From a bacterium (GTDB taxonomy: Bacteria > Verrucomicrobiota > Kiritimatiellia > UBA8416): a DNA stretch of 7,144 bases. Positions 5,801 through 7,144 of this stretch are shown here, in pieces (position 1 is the first letter of the stretch; the number at the start of each line of letters is the position of its first letter). A program made the translations under genes and the position numbers. The notes beneath the pieces are model-generated. The model was given only the letters and a program-made list of their open reading frames with translations, was not told the origin of the DNA and did not search any database. The DNA is taken from assembly GCA_020048935.1 (NCBI GenBank), contig JAIFLS010000143.1:1-7144 (forward strand). The letters are read 5' to 3'.

Positions 5801-7144
5801 GACCAACACCACCGTGAGCCTCATGCTGCTCGAGGATTCCGAGCTGATCGCTGTCTACCAGCCGCCGCCGACGCCGGTCGATATATGGACGCTGGATGTG
5901 CGTTCACAGAACCCCGGCAGCGGTGTCGGCATCTACGTGTCCGCTGCCGATACCAACGGCAACAGCAGCGGAAGCACGGCCTTCACCCGCTCCTACGAGG
6001 ACGGAACGCCTGTCTCGCTGACGGCCCCGACCAACGCGCCGGGCGGGCAGGTCTTCTCGCACTGGCTGGTCGACGGCGTGCGCTACAGCGACAGCGAGAC
6101 GATCAGCCTGTTCATGACCGGCAATCGGACGGTGACGGCGGTCTATGTCGATCCGGAGCCGCCCGTCCGCTATCTGTTGACCGTTCAATCGCAAAACCCG
6201 AACAGCGCGATTGTGGTCACGGTCGCGCCCTCCGATGTCAACGGCCAGCAGAATGGCACCACCACCTTCACCCGGCTGTATGAGGCAGGCGAGGTTGTCA
6301 CCCTGACGGCTCGAAATCCCGCGTTCCCGGGGTCGTCAAATGTATTTCGGCAATGGCTGCTGGATGGTGTGCCGATCTCGACAAACGCCACGATCACCGT
6401 CACGATGCTGCGCGACACCGTCGTGACGGCGGTCTACGGCCCCGCAATCCCCGCGACGAATCACACCCTGCATGTCGAGTCGCTCAATCCAGACGGGGGC
6501 GTCCCGATTTCCATCTCTGTACCCGATCTGAATGGCGAGGGTAGCGGAAGCACGGACTTCGACCGGCTTTACAGTCATGGGACCAATGTTACCTTAGTCG
6601 CCCCTGCGGTTGCCCCTAACGGCAACCGCTTCGAAGGGTGGTTGCTCAATGGCGATCTATTCTCCACCAACACGACGCTTACGGTCTCCATGCTGGGCGA
6701 CCTCACCCTGACTGCACTCTACGCCGAGCCGCCGATCGCGCGCACGCTGACCGTCAATTCGCAGAATCCGGCTAGCGGAGTGCCGGTCACGGTCAGCCAG
6801 CCTGACAACAACAGCAACCAGGACGGTTCCACATCCTTCCAGCGGATCTACGATGACGGCGAAACGGTGACGCTGACCGCCCCGCTGATCGCCCCCAACG
6901 GGCGGGATGTTTTCCTGCACTGGCTGCGTGATGGCGTTCCGGTCACGACGAGCAACGCGGTGGATGTCGCCCTCTATGCGGATGTGGAGATGACAGCGGT
7001 CTACATCCAGCCGTCTACATTCGACCTGACCGTCCGCTCCGACAACCCGGACCGTAACGTCACCGTTGCCATCGGGACTCCCGATGTGCTTGGACGCACC
7101 GACGGCAATACACTTTTCGTGCGCACCTACAATCCCGGCGAAAC
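2880..7144 (+). CDS. Giant secreted repeat protein: degenerate FGE-fold domain plus InlB-B-like repeats (3' end missing)
   Basis: The frame is open for 1421 codons to the window edge, with GAGG six bases before the ATG. In order: a signal peptide (residues 1-34, hydrophobic AAAAFVLLGGL, likely cleavage after ANAA); a module at about 86-184 with VYPGIDLALY and GADPSLIRL, resembling the domain that precedes repeats in SBBP-type surface proteins; an FGE/sulfatase-modifying-factor fold at about 208-545. Fold landmarks are FEITNTQ, HPAVGISWYGAVKYCNW (301-317), RLPMSR (368-373), NGFGIHDLTGNAAEW (450-464) and LAGGSF (479-484). A Pro/Gly hinge follows (about 548-625), then repeats from 627. The GGS region lacks the Cys pair used by true FGE, so oxidase activity is unlikely and a binding or structural role is more plausible. 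The protein should be exported and extend from the cell surface. Its C-terminal anchor or sorting signal is not visible. Function and partner are unknown. Overlap with the upstream membrane-protein gene suggests one operon. Confidence 0.9.
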   Translation, partial: MTTLAKGFPANISGRLAAAAFVLLGGLWYAANAAEQRTLEIELAGANGGGPPMTPDQAVPSSSFMDGARLGFDQAGSVSSASQAGVFRQVYPGIDLALYVDEHHIEYVFMLGTGADPSLIRLNLTNVRLDSITAEGQVVFAGDGFEVYQQAPAAFRIEADGRRRPVAANPVLGDGRNVSFAIAEADDEHAGELNGSRFNVVPASSGLGGPDYDFFMSRFEITNTQWLKFLNDAELNANNPRGENVYIDKAGNAWMNPAMQPDRDELFLVSHVGIRYDPARAPGDRYSHFMDESGRWPYSDHPAVGISWYGAVKYCNWLTLQAGRGPDERCYREGTNTSDWAPVTSTNWASGFFTAAERQAWLERKGFRLPMSRLYDPESGAPTNAFNEFLKAGSWNGTTNVPYGHGRDTLGTNDANVIDTATKQGFETLPVGYFNGNHPLANGRTLRNENGFGIHDLTGNAAEWANDPPRAGVADARSLAGGSFRDRPRALSDDVMVPPSASDEASSFRPVTTFMPDSWTQVNILLCFHATNSLPTDWRDRFSIGPVGADAVPPPTLEPSGPSAPGDGDGLIPGVPPPDPVPAVALPGIIYRDAKAPEPPPPPPPGPGGGGGGSFVIPTPPPPPLLYILDVYSLSPDGGVDISVSRADYFGRGDGETAFSRQYVSGSTVTLTAPATIGTSVFQYWLRNGQPFETSPTITVQMLGDLQLTAVYLTPVPPVQRTLVVDSSPGRNVPMVLSQPDNNGLQNGNTLMSRTYDNRTQVTVSAPATFNGESFQGWLRNGVPFSTDPTVSVTLLSDIRLTALYGPPQPPQQRRLTVASANPDAGVPVSVDVPDINGRQGGESTFDRLYDYGQSVTLTAPPAAPNGNTFSHWLRNGVVFSYNETVTVTMNSDLVLTAVYVSPPPDVILTVGSVNPDSGVDIAIGTADNDGNGDGTTTFTRRYDQGATTTVTAPATAPNGNVFNRWILNGTPLSTNTTVSLMLLEDSELIAVYQPPPTPVDIWTLDVRSQNPGSGVGIYVSAADTNGNSSGSTAFTRSYEDGTPVSLTAPTNAPGGQVFSHWLVDGVRYSDSETISLFMTGNRTVTAVYVDPEPPVRYLLTVQSQNPNSAIVVTVAPSDVNGQQNGTTTFTRLYEAGEVVTLTARNPAFPGSSNVFRQWLLDGVPISTNATITVTMLRDTVVTAVYGPAIPATNHTLHVESLNPDGGVPISISVPDLNGEGSGSTDFDRLYSHGTNVTLVAPAVAPNGNRFEGWLLNGDLFSTNTTLTVSMLGDLTLTALYAEPPIARTLTVNSQNPASGVPVTVSQPDNNSNQDGSTSFQRIYDDGETVTLTAPLIAPNGRDVFLHWLRDGVPVTTSNAVDVALYADVEMTAVYIQPSTFDLTVRSDNPDRNVTVAIGTPDVLGRTDGNTLFVRTYNPGE
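4758..7144 (+). repeat. Tandem protein-coding repeats, nine units (the last truncated), InlB-B-like
   Basis: Units, from the LxV strand to the closing A(V/L)Y, are 4758-5015, 5040-5294, 5319-5579, 5598-5858, 5886-6146, 6171-6437, 6462-6722, 6741-7004 and 7020 to the window edge. The period is 279-291 bases (93-97 residues), with short Pro-rich linkers. Each unit reads LxV, a D-x-x-(G/S)-x-x-x-G loop, then FxRxY, VTLTAP, F..WL.(N/D)G, T(I/V)xVxM and lTAvY. The F..W..G and TAxY signature is that of the divergent InlB B-repeat family found in bacterial surface proteins. Copies differ considerably in DNA sequence, so the array is old rather than a recent expansion. Confidence 0.88.

Noticed and set aside
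5774..6283. Plus-strand open frame in another frame inside the repeat region
   Set aside because: It lies within repeats 4-6 of the large gene, has no ribosome binding site, and its composition (many R, H and Q) is that of an out-of-frame reading.
4758..7144. Repeat array as a CRISPR or other DNA-level repeat
   Set aside because: The repeats are 279-291 bases long, in frame, and conserved as protein motifs (F..WL, TAVY) rather than as DNA.

Overview
The window looks like a bacterial chromosome, GC-rich apart from an AT-richer stretch of about 200 bases at the left edge. It appears to cover one edge of a tRNA-associated integrated element and the neighbouring chromosome. The lineage cannot be fixed from sequence alone. 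A formylglycine-generating-enzyme (FGE) fold fused to long InlB-type repeat arrays, together with this kind of integrase, suggests the Planctomycetes-Verrucomicrobia-Lentisphaerae group (Kiritimatiellota or Lentisphaerota). That is an inference from family experience, not a measurement.

Layout. Bases 1-21 hold the first seven codons of a leftward gene with a strong ribosome binding site. Bases 22-435 are intergenic. Next to the leftward gene lies a duplicated control module of paired TTTCA sites 11 bases apart. Bases 436-2061 (minus) encode a 541-residue tyrosine recombinase with all the expected catalytic residues and an extra helix-turn-helix insertion inside its catalytic domain. Between it and the tRNA lie a recombinase promoter, a small array of GCGGGACAA direct repeats and a tRNA terminator. 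Bases 2261-2335 (minus) are tRNA-Glu(CTC). A recombinase placed just past the 3' end of a tRNA and transcribed in the same direction is the classic edge of an island integrated in that tRNA, so the mobile DNA should lie to the left of about 2261.

To the right, two promoters stand back to back: one for tRNA-Glu, and one for a rightward two-gene unit. The first gene encodes a 141-residue single-span membrane protein. Its stop codon overlaps the start of a very large second gene (ATGA), which stays open from 2880 to the window end (1421 codons, no stop). That gene encodes a secreted protein with a signal peptide, a VYPGID/GADP module, a degenerate FGE-type domain, a Pro/Gly hinge, and at least eight and a half divergent InlB-B-like repeats, each with an Asp/Gly loop that may bind calcium.

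The recombinase, its repeats and the tRNA form one functional group (site-specific integration). The membrane protein and the giant repeat protein form another (cell envelope or surface). Nothing in the sequence links the two groups except adjacency at the tRNA.
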